Shown here piece after piece: positions 24,501-36,353 of a stretch of DNA of 64,000 bases; within the stretch, counting starts at the first letter, position 1, and every line of letters starts with the position of its first letter. The stretch spans positions 48,109,116 to 48,173,115 of the forward strand of contig NC_088301.1 in the NCBI RefSeq assembly GCF_032854445.1. Direction: 5' to 3'. The notes beneath the pieces are model-generated. The model was given only the letters and a program-made list of their open reading frames with translations. It was not told where the DNA came from and ran no database searches. The DNA is from Liolophura sinensis (Eukaryota; Mollusca; Polyplacophora; Chitonida; Chitonidae). A program made the translations under genes and the position numbers.

Positions 24501-27500
24501 AAAGCCCCTACCTCTGTTGTCCTTCGCCAAATTCTTGACATTAAACACTGGTCAGATGAATAAATCAGATGAGAAATTATGTAGTAACGTATATCTGTAG
24601 CTAAAGCTCTTGTACTGTAAAGCTCGCTTGAAGTACATGATATTCATGCATTTACACACTGTCCGTTAAGCTAGAAGACATGTCATAACAATCATTATTC
24701 TCTGAGCATTTTTGTTCAGGATGTATAGGATGCCATAAGGGTATCGTGTAGATTGAAGGTGGATGATTACTAGTAAGTTAAGGAGAAAGTCAGAATGTCA
24801 GAAATCATGAAATACACAGGATTCTCATTCATAATTGTGGACGAAAGCGACATCTGCTGTCACTAACAAGTTATAATAATGCATTTCTTTGAAATTTTAT
24901 TTATATGCTTCACTGTTCTTGTATTATCCATTTTGTTTTCACAGATTTTCCCCTGATTCACGTCTTATAGTATCCGGCAGTGATGACAAAAATGTCAAGA
25001 TATGGGATGCAGCCAGTAAAACAGTGATCCATACATTTCATCAGCATGGCGGGTAAGCCTTTCGTCTTTTTTTTTTTTTTTTTTCCTTTCATTTTCCCAT
25101 GCTTCAATAAGATATTAATTTGGATGTGTCGGTGTGACTTGTAAATTCCAAAAACTGCCAGAAGTTGTCCAAATTTATAAATTGGCCGATGCTTGCAGGA
25201 ACCTGCAGATGGTTGTGCACTTCTCGCAGGCTCTGCCCGGTTTCCTACCATGATGATGCTGGCTGCTGTTTTTGTAAAGTATTCTTGAGTACAGCATAAA
25301 ACACCATTCCAATACTATAAATAAGTTAAATAACTTAAAGTGTTTTATAAGCAAGAATTTTGGTGAAATTCCCTTTCCAGATTTGTTAACCATGTGGAGT
25401 TCCACCCAAGTGGCACATGTATAGCCTCAGCAGGGACAGACAGCACGGTAAAAGTCTGGGACATTCGGACAAACAAATTGCTTCAGCATTATACAGGTGC
25501 GGCTTGTTTTTCATGTGGACTGTTTCTCCCAATACCACAGCTCTACAACCCAAACGTCTGATATGTGTCTACGGAACCCACTTTTTAAAAAACGCTTACA
25601 GTCATGTTTCTCAGTGTTTTTTATGGGTCTTTTGATGAGAATCACCAGGGGCCCATTATAGAGGCGTGAAAAAATGTGAAGAAATTGCAGGAAGGAGTTT
25701 CACCCAAGTATGACGTGTCAGTGGGCTTAACGAAATGGACCATGTATTATGGTCAAATATTAGCTTCTTTTCATGATGTTTTTTTTTTCATTTGTTTTGT
25801 TGCGGTTTATATGTTATAATTAAGCATTGAATAAACATTTTTATTATGTTTTTCGTACTTTCATTTATTGTTCGTTTACTTTCGTGTCTTGGAAAAGTAG
25901 GGAGTACCGCACTACCTCTAAAAATTATCTGTAGCACTGCTTGACCCATTGAGTCACTGCCCAGTAGTAACCTTCCTTATTGCGTGAATGCCAACAAACT
26001 TATTATACAAAATATTTCATGGTTCGTTGAAGTTTTCTGTTAAATTGTGGAATAAGCTGTTAATTATGTGTGCTATGTGTGATGAACATTTGGATATAAT
26101 CCTGAAAAGATCAAAAAAAATGGTTGACAGATTGTACATGTATTTATTTGTTCCTTCCATATGTACTGTTGAGATACAACCATACAATGTAAGCACCAAA
26201 ACCTGTATTGTATTCGGATATATTGTCTTGATCCTTGATTTACCTTGATCCTTGATTTTCATGCTCACATTAACCAAACTAATAGAAATGGTAACACCTT
26301 GTTCGGGAAAATGTCTACAATCTTACAGTATATCATAATATGATGTTCTGGTCCAATGCATTCTCTTTAAAGTCATGCTAGAATGAGGGGTGGGGCCAAG
26401 TCCTACATTACAGACAGAATAACTGATAGGCCCTTTGTAGGTGGAGAAGACCAATGAATTGTACTAGAAGACAATGGGTCATTAGTTACAAGAAAAACAA
26501 AAAACAGAAGAAAGGCAAAAGACCCATTTCACAGCCCTGGGGCTGTATTTTTTTTTTTTTTTTTTTTTTATATATATCTTATCCCATACTATTGGATAAT
26601 AAATGTAGAATGTTGTGTTATCTGTGGTTATGAACTTTATTTCATGGTTTTCTAATTTCAATATCTTTCTCCTAGCTCACTCTGGTCCAGTGAACAGCTT
26701 GTCATTTCATCCCAGCGGCGATTACCTCATCACAGCCTCTGATGACTCGACTCTCAAAGTTTTTGACTTGTTGGAGGGAAGACCTTACTACACACTGCAT
26801 GGTCATCAGGTACAGTGATTTAGACACAAGTTGTACTTCCCTACAGGTGAAATGCCAAGCTCCTTTCTCCTTTAGTGGTATGCAGTATAGCTATACTTAT
26901 AGGTTATTGGATTGTATGGTCCTGTATGGACGAGTCCTGGGCGCCCAGGAAAGGGACGAGCTTTATTATACACCCACTTGTCAAAAACGTAAGTTAGTAA
27001 ACTTGAACGCTAAACAAATTGGGTAAAACCGTGCTAATTATTTCATATTGCGTAACAATAGGGGATAGCCGGTTGCGGATGAATATGGAGTACTGAATGG
27101 AGCACTTTCACTGGCTGACGGAAAACTGGGTCAGGCGCACGTAGCCGAAGTGGTATTTTACAAACAGAAGTGTAAAGAAAAGGAATGCAGATGTTTCAGT
27201 GAAAATTAAAAGTACAGGTATTGAAAACTGCACCACCGAACAGACTAGTGTAATCTTTACAGGATGAGGACGAAAGAGAAGTAGAGTTTGCTGACAAAGT
27301 TAGCTGATTATCTTTGGGATTCTGTGCAGAAGTTGATGGCATCGGAGTCGTGAAATCTTCGTTTGTGTGCACTTGAACTGACCGGCCAGGAAGTGGAAGC
27401 GTGGGAGATGGTTGACTGAAGGCGCAATTGCCCTGAAGTAAACTCGACATTTGCTTCTGCTCTACGTGATCTAATTTAGAATCATACTCCTGGATGCTAG

Positions 27501-30500
27501 CAAGGGATTTGTGTCCGGTGACCTGCATAATTTTATGTGGAGCGACGCCAGATTTTACCGTGTGATTAGTTTTCCGGCCTTTGAGTCCAGCAGCCTCGGC
27601 TTCTCCTTTCATTAGCTCTCCCAAACGATGCTCTTCCATTGGAGTGGAGTAATACCCCACAGCTGCATCAGGTTTGAGGCGACATTCGGGAATTGGTGTG
27701 AGGTAGAACGGACTGTCCGGAGACGCAGATTTTTCTGGACGAGCATGGACAAACATCGTGTTGTGTCGTCTGCTTGTTGACAAACAAAAAGTAGTCCGTA
27801 CGTGTGACGTCGCAGTTACAACTGTCCAATATATTAAAAATATTGGATAGTTGTGTGTACTACATAATATAGTAGGCGCTGGACACTTAGGTGTATAATA
27901 ATTTATTATAATTTAATATACACTTTATGCATGCAAGCTCGTCCTTTTCCTGGGCGAGCAGGACTCGTCCATACAGGACCATACAATCCAATAACCTATA
28001 ATTACAACATCTTTAGGTGTAGGTACATGTGCATGTAATGCAGCTGTAGTTAAGGCAACTTATTTTAAATATTGTCAGTATTCTGAGTGCTCAAACTAAA
28101 AATCCCTAAGTAAGTGACAGTTTTAACACAGTTAACTAATTTGAATTTATGACTATAGTCTTACTTAAGTGTGTTTTAAATGCAGCTTTGGAACCTGAAG
28201 TTTTGCATATCTGTTGGATGTAAACACTCTGTCTTTCCAGGAAGGTTGGTCTGGCAAATCATTGGCAGCCCAATCTCTTGATTCACTGAAGTAAGCTGGA
28301 CGTGAACTTGCATCTCTTGAAAATCCATTCCATGAAAGTACATGCAACAGTTAGTAGTTCATGGGCTAGTTGTAAATCAGAGTAAGAATCTGTTCGGAAC
28401 AGATTTGCAATTTCTCATATGGTATTTGGCTACAGTTTGCAGTTGCTTTGTTTCCGTTTTCAGGGTCCTTGTACAGCTGTGGCCTTCTCTAGAACAGGCT
28501 CATTTTTTGCCTCAGGTGGATCAGATGATCAGGTAATCATAAACTACAAGTACTAAATAATGTACTTGAAGGCATAAGTTAAGCCAGATTTTATCACCCA
28601 GGGATTTGGAAATGCTGCTGTCTTCCAGTCTCATCTACATTGTGAAATGGAATGTCGTGAAAATCAAGGGATCCATGTCAAACATGAGCACTACTATATT
28701 TCATTTATTTGAAAGGATTGTTTGGATTTGCTGAGCTCTCTAATCAAAGATTGATGCTGTTGGCCATCTTTAATAAGTATCATTCATCCACTGCAGACTT
28801 TCCATGTGATATCATGCAAGCCAATCCATTGATGATCTTTTTGTATGCTTTTGCTTTTGTTTCAACTTTGGAAAAAATGGAGTTTTAATGAATTGTATGT
28901 TTTACTCTGACAGGTCTTTATGTGGAGGACAAACTTTGATGAAGATATGGTGATCAAAGAAAGGCGATCAGCTGTTTCAGAACCTCCAACCATACGGGAC
29001 ATACCACCAAGAGCAAAGACACCTCTGATGAACGAAGTGGACCAGGTAGGAAGACACAGACAGAGGATCTACTTGAGCTATATTGTCAAAACCTCTCTGT
29101 CTTAAAAGCAAGGTTAAAAGATAAGGATCAAGACAGTCTAAATAGTTGTAATGATTGAAGAAAATTGCAGTGTATGAAAACCACTGTTGTAAGTTTTGAC
29201 GGATGATAGTAAAACAGTTTTTTTGCCTGGTGTGATGTCATGACAGAACATGTACTGTTGAGGATAAATAACCACAAATGACGTTGTGTTTTCAAATGCT
29301 GATGATGCCATGCCAGCAGAACTAGACATCATAATATGTATCAGCCTGATTCATCATCATTCAAGAAATTTTATCACATTACATCAGGCAAATTTTATGT
29401 AAAATGCGGAAGATTTCCATTTTTGAGGACTCTTTGCCTACAGGAGCACAACAGTGTTACAATAATCCAGTCATTGTCATATAAGTGAAATATTCCCGAG
29501 TACAGTGTAAAACCCCAATCAGATAAATAGGCTTTATTTCAATCCCAACCTGTTCTTTGAGCAAAATTAAGTTGCAGGCTGTTAAACATCACTTGCCTTC
29601 CACCAATATGGATATGGCACTGTATATAAGTAGTATGGTGAGAATCTGTTAAAACTGACAGTTGGCATAAAAGTGAAATGTTTTGAGTACAGTCTTGATG
29701 CACAATCAAATGAGCAGTAAATTTATAAGTTACAACAGTTGTATTCTTTCTTGACAAAGTGAATATTTAAATATTACACCATTAGGCCCTTGAATGATGT
29801 TACCAGCAGTCAATGCTTGTATTTGTTTTAGCAAGAGCCTGTCTGTATAAACATGCGATTGAATTGAGATGTATTTTATTAAAGATTTATAGCTCTGAAC
29901 AAATGTTAGAATTTGTTCACTCTTTTGGTTTTAAAGGAAAAGATACCATGATTTTATATTTTTAGCATGAGGCCAGAAATAGGTTGTATAGCAGGGAGAA
30001 TGATGTATACGTACCAAAATCAGCAGAGGTACAAGCATCCACTGTGGGAGTAAGTGTACTTGCGTATGTATATCATACGATCACATCACAAAAGTTGACA
30101 TTGAACCAAATTGTTACGACATAATTGTAGACCATGTAAGATGTTAGAAGCTTACTTTTGGTCATTCTGCCTGGTAATAAGCTGCCATTGTGTTTTTGAA
30201 ATAAATGTGACAGGAAAGGCGTTTTGTTTTAGTCCTACTTTAAGTATGGCACAAAGATGTTAATTATCTCATGCTTTGGTTTTTGCACAATAACTCCTAC
30301 ACCTTTTATTTGATTTTGATAAAATTGTGTGATCAAGATCATTTTTCTATTAACCTAAGAGGACACTTGATAACCATATACATATCAGTTACATGTATTT
30401 CCTTTTTGTGATAGATCATTTCTTTAAGTGCAATAACTGCTTCAGTCATTGTCTGATTTTGATAAAATATTGTGTGCAGATTCATTTTGTGGCCCTGAAC

Positions 30501-33500
30501 TCCTGTAGACCTCCTGAGCTCCAGTAGACTTCCTGCATTCATGTAGACCTCCTGAACTCCAGTAGACCTCCTGAACTCCAGTAGACCTCCTGAACTCTTG
30601 TAGACATCCCGCACTCTTGTAGACATCCTGCACTCTTGTAGACATCCTGCACTCTTGTAGACATCCTGCACTCATGTAGACATCCTGCACTCATGTAGAC
30701 ATCCTGCATGCATGTAGACCTCTTGCACTCTCGTAGACCTCTTGAACTCCAGTAGACCTCCTGAACTGTAGATCCCCTGAACTCCTGTAGATCCCCTGAA
30801 CTCCTGTAGACCCCCTGAACTCCTGTATACCTCCTGAACTCATGTTTACCCCATGAACTCATGTTTACCCCATGAACTCCTATAGACCTCCTGTAGACCT
30901 CCTGAACTTCTGTAGACTTCCTGAACTCAAGCGTCTTCTTTGGTTTCATTTTAGGCCAACGGTATGAATGGGATAAGCCCCATTCTTGACAACGCATATC
31001 AGAGCGATATAGAAGATGTACCTGTAGGAAAAATTGGCAATGCTACAAGAGAGCCAGTGAAGGAACAGAACCAACTACCGTCAAATATAAATTCTACAAA
31101 ACAAAAAATACTCCCACCAGAGTTGGCCAATACAATGCAGCAAATTGTTGGACAGCTTGAAATTCTCACGCAGGTAAGAACTGATTTGGCAGTTTACTTA
31201 TTGCAGTTTTTTTAAATCTTGAAAATCTTTCATGGTGACTTTTTTCAGTGCCATCAGTCTTTATGACCATAATTACATGTACTTTCCTTTCTTGAATTTC
31301 TTTGAAAGCTGATAATAAGATTTTCAAATAAAGAAACCATTTGAAAATCTGAAGTAAGAAATATCAGCGTAACTCAAGTGTCTGTTATTACCTGATTTCT
31401 TGTCTTTTGACATCTTTGTATTAGTTAAGGTGGATTTTATAGAAAAAGATACTCATTTTACATTTACATGATACATGCAATTTTGAAGACTAGACTCATC
31501 GTATATGCGTCCCCTTCAGGATCGGTGGATTCATGATCAATCCTGGGTCGAGTCACGCCTAAGACTGTAAAAGAGGAAGTTGTAACTTTCAGCATAAAGG
31601 GGATAGTGCAGCGACAGGTTGACCCGTATCAGGCTTTGCCCGGTTTCCTCCCACCATAATGCTGGCCGCCATCGTATAAGTGAAATATTCTTGAGTACGG
31701 CATAAAACACCAATCAGATAAATAAATAAATCATATGACTGAAAAATTGTTGAGTACGACGTTAATCCCCAAGCACTCACTCACTCACATCGTATATGCA
31801 CCCTACCTTGCAGAACTGCATGTATTAAGTAGATCTCCACCAAATTGATTTGGAACATTGATGACATATGCCACCACCGCTGACAGCCATTCGTCTGTAT
31901 TTTGAGATTGAGGAAACAGTAATCTTGGCCAGTATCTCCAGAATGTCTTCTTTTCTCCAAAATAATCCATTTTGATTTAAAGCTTGAACCTTTATAAGGC
32001 CCATTTGAAGCTTGAAGCCGTGAAATATTTTTTGATCTTGAGGGCTGAATCTAGTCAAATTTAGTTTGAAGCTTAATTACACTGGGAACACTTGCGACTG
32101 TTTATAATCTCAAACATGTTTAGCACATGATATTTGTTCTTACTTGTTAGTTCAGTGTGTCAGACTCACCGGGCCTAAGTCAGGCTTACTGCCATAAAAT
32201 ATTTAACTTACCTTATGAATTTTTACTTTAATACCAAGAATTGTCTTGGACTTCCATAACAGAACAGCAAATAAGTGTTTAAGTTCAAACCTAAATTCAG
32301 GAATAATACCAAAAGTCAGACTAAAGTCTAATACAGCTGCGTGATCCCAGGTCCAGATCTTAACATCCATTGTGAATAATATATCTGTAAGTTCAACACC
32401 AAAAATAGTAATGTTTATTTACTTGGAAAAAGCGTACTTACAGAAAAAGTTATGACTAGAAAACAAAAGTAGAATCATCAGCACGAAATACACCAGTATA
32501 CGTTTCATAAAGTTATCTCAAAATCCCAAACTTTTAGTGACATCCTGCATTCAAGAAACGATGGGTTTCTAAAGTTATTAATGGATTTTAATGTCTGTTT
32601 TAAACTTTATGGAAGAATTATTGCTCTTGATGCATATCAAATTTCACAAGGATCCGTCTTTTGGCTCTTAAAAAGATATTGAAAAGTTTTGCTTGAAATT
32701 CAGTATGACTGCCAAACTATTAAAGTGACCTAAATTGGAAGAACACACTTCAAAACCCTTAATTATATCCACCAGAACTTTACTGCCAAATTCCAAAGGC
32801 TGTGATTTACTGCTTTCTAGAAAAATGACATAAAGCACTGCCCAAAAAGGATAATTTCTTTTGACAATAGGTTTCCAGATATATGGCTTATATAATAAAC
32901 ACTAGATCTGACCTATGTTTGAAACATTGAACTGATGGAGTTTTTAGTGCGTTAAAAACAAGATCAGATTTTAGAATAATAGTTTCATGGTTAATGTTAA
33001 ATTTGAATAGTTACCTTCAGTTGACTTACTTGTAGTTATCAGAAATTGTTATCAAAGAGTAAAGTCTGTATATCAGAGTGCATAGATATGTTAAAATCCA
33101 AACATCACAAATGGAGGGGCTTGTGATTTTGACTGACACATAATTATTGTTGCTACATAGCTGTACTTGTAAACATAAACAATACAACCCACATATTTAT
33201 GTTCCTTCTTGGCATCTATTAATGCTTTCACAAGCCTCAAAATGTCAGATATAAGTTCTCACAGCTTAGTCAGTTTTTTGCCTGGTTGATTTTGTTGTAG
33301 TGCTATAGCATATTTATATATTGTATTCAAAGGAAAACAAAATGTGTTTGTTTTTGTGTTTGTCTTTTTTTTGGGTCAAGTAAACTGGTATCAGCTGTTT
33401 ACAATTGTGATTTTAATCAGAACTTTCAAGAATACATAAACATGTTTATCATCAGTCTGTGATCCATTTAAGTTTATTTATATATGCCTCCATAGAAGTG

Positions 33501-35002
33501 ATCAAAGGCTTGTGGAACATATCCCTTAACAGATGGCCTAGTTTGTTGTGACCCAGATGAAGAAAATACCTGATCCTTTCTTGTATTAGGCAGTCAGGTG
33601 GGCTTTGTTAGAGCCTATTTGAGAAATTACATGACGTCTAGCATAGGAGTTTCATGAAGAACACTATTGTGTTTTATACCTAACCAAAGCAGATAATGGG
33701 TTTCTCTTATTTTCATGACCCTTAGTTGTTGTCGTAGTAATTCAGGTACATGTATCTAATCAGAATTGAGTAGTAAATGCCTGGGTATGGTATGTGCCTG
33801 GCCAGTGGAACTTCCAGCTGGGCAATCCATCATTGTGCATAAAACATATAATTCCAGCAGGAAATGTTGTTAAATGTGCCGTGTATTGCTACCAATAGAA
33901 AGCGCAATTATTAATGAACAAGGTGACTACAGTTGTAATGAAATCAGTAATATTTACAGAAGCAGGAGACACAGGAAGGCAGGTGGTGTTGGGAAGTGAC
34001 AATTCTTGCTCTTGCATATAGGATGACCCTGCTAGAATAATTGCAATTGTTATCTATGTGTTGATAGACAGTGTTCCAGATTATCAGCGGTTTGCAATGT
34101 TCTTCCCTTCTGTGTTTACCATACATTCCTATTTTACAGCCTAAAGGATGAAGTCGTGTCGATTTTTTCAATTACCATCTTGACTTTTGTTTTTTTACGG
34201 TAAAGGTAGAGCGGAAATACTGCTGATGTATTTGTATGTACCTCCATTCATTCATTTTTGACTGTCACTGTTGTGGTAAGATATAACTGTTATAGTATTA
34301 TGTGTCATCTGTAGTCTTCATCACCCACACATTCACTGGTTTCAAGCCATGGTTGATCACGTTCGTGATTTAGGATGCTGTCATTATTCAGTCCTTAGCT
34401 GGCCTGCAATGTTAGACGAAATCTTAGGGGTACTTAGTATGTTAAAAAGTACTGCACATATTGAGCTCAGGGTTTGCACACATGTAGAGCACAATAACAT
34501 GAGGGGGATATTCCTTCGTTGATGCACTGTGTGCATATTAAATACTGTAAATTATCAAATTCCTGACATAGTGAATTAGGGGTAGTAAAGTACTGCATGT
34601 GTTGACCTAAAGGTTTACATAAGCACATTAACACAAGGGAGATGTTCCATTGCTTATGCTCTATGTGCATGTTAATTATAGTAAATTCACAGTTTCAGTA
34701 CTTTATGTATTGAGCTGAAGTTTTTGCATTCATGTGTCTCATACATATATTTATTTGATTTGTGTTTTACACCGTATTCATGAATATTGTTTGATGTGTA
34801 TTTCTTTGATAAAAACATAAAAAAGATTGGTAATTTTCTTTTTATGTACTGCTGTATATCTTTATCAGCATGACTAAAAAGTGTTTATTCTTGTTTTCAG
34901 ACGGTGTCAATATTGGAACAAAGATTGACAATGACTGAAAATGTTTTACAAGACTGCGTCAAAAACCAAAGAAAAATCATGGGACGGACTGTCTCTGACT
35001 AA
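18545..35002 (+). CDS. POC1: POC1 centriolar protein (WD40 repeats), 14 exons
   Basis: Centriole/basal-body protein needed for centriole stability and ciliogenesis in animals and protists. Exons: 18545-18559, 18886-18979, 21966-22045, 22801-22892, 23126-23234, 24384-24454, 24945-25052, 25381-25496, 26676-26809, 28464-28532, 28914-29045, 29966-30049, 30955-31173, 34901-35002, all with GT..AG borders and consistent phase, giving 474 residues (POC1 proteins are about 400-480). Seven WD40 repeats occupy about residues 14-300; motifs include [60 protein letters not shown] and [11 protein letters not shown] Ser/Lys-rich linker (exons 11-13) leads to the family-specific C-terminal coiled coil ([20 protein letters not shown]) in exons 13-14. 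Two ATGs stand at 18545 and 18548; exon 1 is only 15 coding bases and is assigned by phase and a good GTAAGT donor, so it is the weakest exon. POC1A versus POC1B cannot be assigned; a single pre-duplication gene is expected in invertebrates. Introns total about 15 kb and carry many mobile elements. Confidence 0.95.
18958..19572 (+). repeat. Direct duplication of the POC1 exon 2 end and donor site
   Basis: The sequence from 18958 (AATCCCAACATGAAACAACT, end of exon 2, donor at 18980, then intron to about 19033) recurs diverged at 19505-19572 (AATCCCAACATGAAACACCA...GGTAAGGGACC...GTAACAAAGTAGT). Offset is 547 bases. The second copy includes a degraded exon tail and a preserved GGTAAG donor-like site. 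A MITE-like inverted repeat sits between the copies. Confidence 0.7.
19077..19462. mobile_element. MITE-like inverted-repeat element in POC1 intron 2
   Basis: The left end CTAGTTGCAA (19077) pairs with TTGCAACTAG (19453-19462). Further in, GAGTGGTGCAGCCACAAGAGTT (about 19108) pairs with AACTCTCGTGACTGCACCACT (about 19409). The diverged inverted repeats are about 75 bases long around a non-coding centre; no transposase. The class is unknown and target-site duplications are not clear. Confidence 0.55.
23620..23742 (+). repeat. SINE family A 3' part
   Basis: GTCATGGGTTTCCCTGGGCT...ATATTCTTAAGTATGGCATAAA...CAGATAAATAAATAAA; homologous to the 3' half of the element at 56788-57033. Located in POC1 intron 5. 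Confidence 0.75.
25160..25328 (+). repeat. SINE family A 3' part
   Basis: CAGATGGTTGTGCACTTCTC...GATGCTGGCTGCTG...ATTCTTGAGTACAGCATAAA; homologous to the 3' half of the full SINE at 56788-57033. Located in POC1 intron 7, about 50 bases before the exon 8 acceptor. Confidence 0.75.
25620..26570. repeat. About 0.95 kb dispersed repeat D, uninterrupted copy
   Basis: Homologous along its length to sequence at 38041-38265 plus 39745-40414. Shared landmarks are GGCCCATTATAGAGG, CTTGGAAAAGTAGGGAGTAC, CAGTAGTAACCTTCCTTATT, ACTGTTGAGATACAAC, and ATTTCACAGCCC followed by a poly-T run. It fills most of POC1 intron 8. There is no open frame of note; it ends in a CAGCCCTGGGGCTG palindrome and T-run. Non-autonomous element of unknown class. 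Confidence 0.75.
26898..28000. mobile_element. 1.1 kb element with long terminal inverted repeats in POC1 intron 9
   Basis: The left end (26898-26963, beginning TATAGGTTATTGGATTGTAT) and the right end (27935-28000) are inverted repeats of about 65 bases, matching at all but a few positions around 26940-26955. TATA flanks both inner ends, so either TATA with GGTT... termini, or TA with TAGG... termini, could be the target-site duplication. The interior carries a minus-strand fragment of a tyrosine recombinase (separate entry). Near-identical repeats suggest recent movement, presumably driven in trans because the recombinase is incomplete. The class is unresolved. Confidence 0.85.
27196..27783 (-). 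pseudogene. Tyrosine recombinase fragment (DUF3504/Crypton-like), catalytically broken
   Basis: An open frame of about 195 codons; the first codon at 27783 is TTG, so the true start is unknown. It contains [40 protein letters not shown] and QEYD, which I recognise as the C-terminal half of the tyrosine recombinase domain found in Cryptons and in host proteins such as the KIAA1958/ZMYM group. The family expects NHSxRK followed by about ten residues before the SGV..H segment. Here that stretch, including the HxxR arginine, is missing, while the second GHK and the presumed nucleophile tyrosine remain. The N-terminal half is absent. It is followed by a Ser/Pro/Thr-rich tail. It lies wholly inside the inverted-repeat element. 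Confidence 0.7.
30494..30929. repeat. 19-bp minisatellite, about 23 copies
   Basis: Unit of the form CTCCTGAACTCCAGTAGAC, with variants such as ATCCTGCACTCTTGTAGAC and CCCCTGAACTCCTGTAGAT clustered in blocks. Total about 436 bases. It sits in POC1 intron 12 and ends about 25 bases before the exon 13 acceptor. The unit is pyrimidine-rich on the transcribed-sense strand. Confidence 0.95.
31500..31790 (+). repeat. Composite repeat: family B element interrupted by family A SINE end
   Basis: 31506-31630 (ATCAATCCTGGGTCGAGTCA, AAGGGGATAGTGCAGCGAC) and 31745-31790 (TTGTTGAGTACGACGTTAAT, CACTCACTCACTC) match the start and end of the element at 41060-41375. The middle (about 31632-31732) is instead a family A SINE 3' part ending CAGATAAATAAATAAAT. 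This is a nested or template-switched insertion in POC1 intron 13. Confidence 0.7.
31791..34447. other. Central part of POC1 intron 13, nothing recognised
   Basis: AT-rich intronic sequence between the composite repeat and the three-copy tandem repeat. I found no exon, no long open frame and no clear repeat in it. Confidence 0.5.
34448..34735. repeat. Diverged three-copy tandem repeat in POC1 intron 13
   Basis: Three repeats begin at 34448 (AGTACTGCACATATTGAGCT), 34589 (AGTACTGCATGTGTTGACCT) and 34697 (AGTACTTTATGTATTGAGCT), so the periods are about 141 and 108 bases. The first two share CACATTAACACAAGG/ACAATAACATGAGG and TTATGCTCTATGTGCAT/GATGCACTGTGTGCAT blocks. Confidence 0.6.
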
Positions 35003-35638
35003 AGGAATTGGTGCATTCCAGGAATGATGATGTACTCATCATAGACTTTTATTCTGCAATGCAGTATATTTGTATTCTACGGCAGCAGATATTTCATGTA
35101 GGTGCCAACATAAGCTGACGTGTTCATCGCAAAACACAGCCTGGATGTTGCAACTTTTGTAATTTGGGATACTACATACTACAGCATCAACAATTATTAT
35201 GCAATTTAAAAACTTTCAATCATGACACTAAATGATGGGAACATCACTTTGACATCTTTTTTTGTACTTAATTCAGAAACATGAGAAGTAGCGTTGCATG
35301 TATAGTATAGATGTACTTGCAAGGTGGATACCACTTGGTGTAAAACCTGGCTTTACTCTTGTGTACATGTTTTATTTTCTGTCTTTCAGTGTTTTTAATA
35401 ATATGGTAGAGTGTAAAAATATGTATAGTATTTATTAAACTTTTCAGATACTGAAATCTCAGTAGTGACATACAAGTAACTGTAGTTATATTTGGATCAA
35501 AGGTCATATCCTACTTTCACTACCTTTAATTATTTTAAAAACGCAAAATTTGAATATTGAAAAGAAATTTCTGGATGCCTCTTTCTGTACAGATTTGTAA
35601 TGTGAAAATGTAGAATGTAACATTGTGTAAACAGGTTG

Positions 35639-36353
35639 AAATAAATAGTGGATATAAAACAGGTATTTGTATGTAAAACCTTGTGCTTATGGCCCTGCTT
35701 ACAATAACTTGCTCTGAGGAAGATAATTATACAGCCTGAATATATATACATACATGTGTCTTGACCCAACAAGGTGAAATGCTGTTTTGGCCAAACTCTC
35801 TCTGTTTGCTAGTATTACTGGATAGATATATTTCTGAATAATAACAAGGCTTTGATACATTATAATGTGTTGCTGACAAAAAATCCGTCCAGGTTTGATA
35901 TATGCAAATTTCCCGCTATTGTTATACAATTTGAAATTTGTGGGAGTTCAGATTTCACTTTATCCATGCTTCAACCCAAAATATCTCCCTCATTCTTTGA
36001 TGTGTGCTCTGACATTCACTGAGCTATAGACACACCTGGCACACCCTATGAAGATATTAATAGGATGTTTACTTTTCAAAATGTAATGTTTATATCTATA
36101 ATGCTCTTATGAATATAAAAAGTTTGTGATATCAGACCTGAAGTATGCATCCTTTAGCAGCCAGATCAGTTCAAGCCACAATGTTGCCATACTTAGAACA
36201 AGTGCAGTTTAACAGAATTAGCTCCGTGGACTGTGCTTTTGTTTGCACGTTTAACATTGACTATATAGCAGAGTTAAAGATCTGAATGTTAATCCTCCCT
36301 GGCGAATCATGTGATATTCCCTTATTTATTTAAGGTAATGTTTGATAAATAAA
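35639..36353 (+). terminator. Candidate POC1 polyadenylation signals
   Basis: AATAAA hexamers at 35639-35644 and 36348-36353 lie 0.64 and 1.35 kb after the POC1 stop codon (35000-35002). The first is the simpler candidate for the end of a short 3' UTR. No downstream GU-rich element was assessed. Confidence 0.4.

Noticed and set aside
30339-30997. Three overlapping minus-strand open frames of 82-152 codons with repeated Cys/Ser peptides
   Set aside because: They are products of the 19-bp minisatellite, whose unit lacks stops on that strand in all three frames; no gene is implied.
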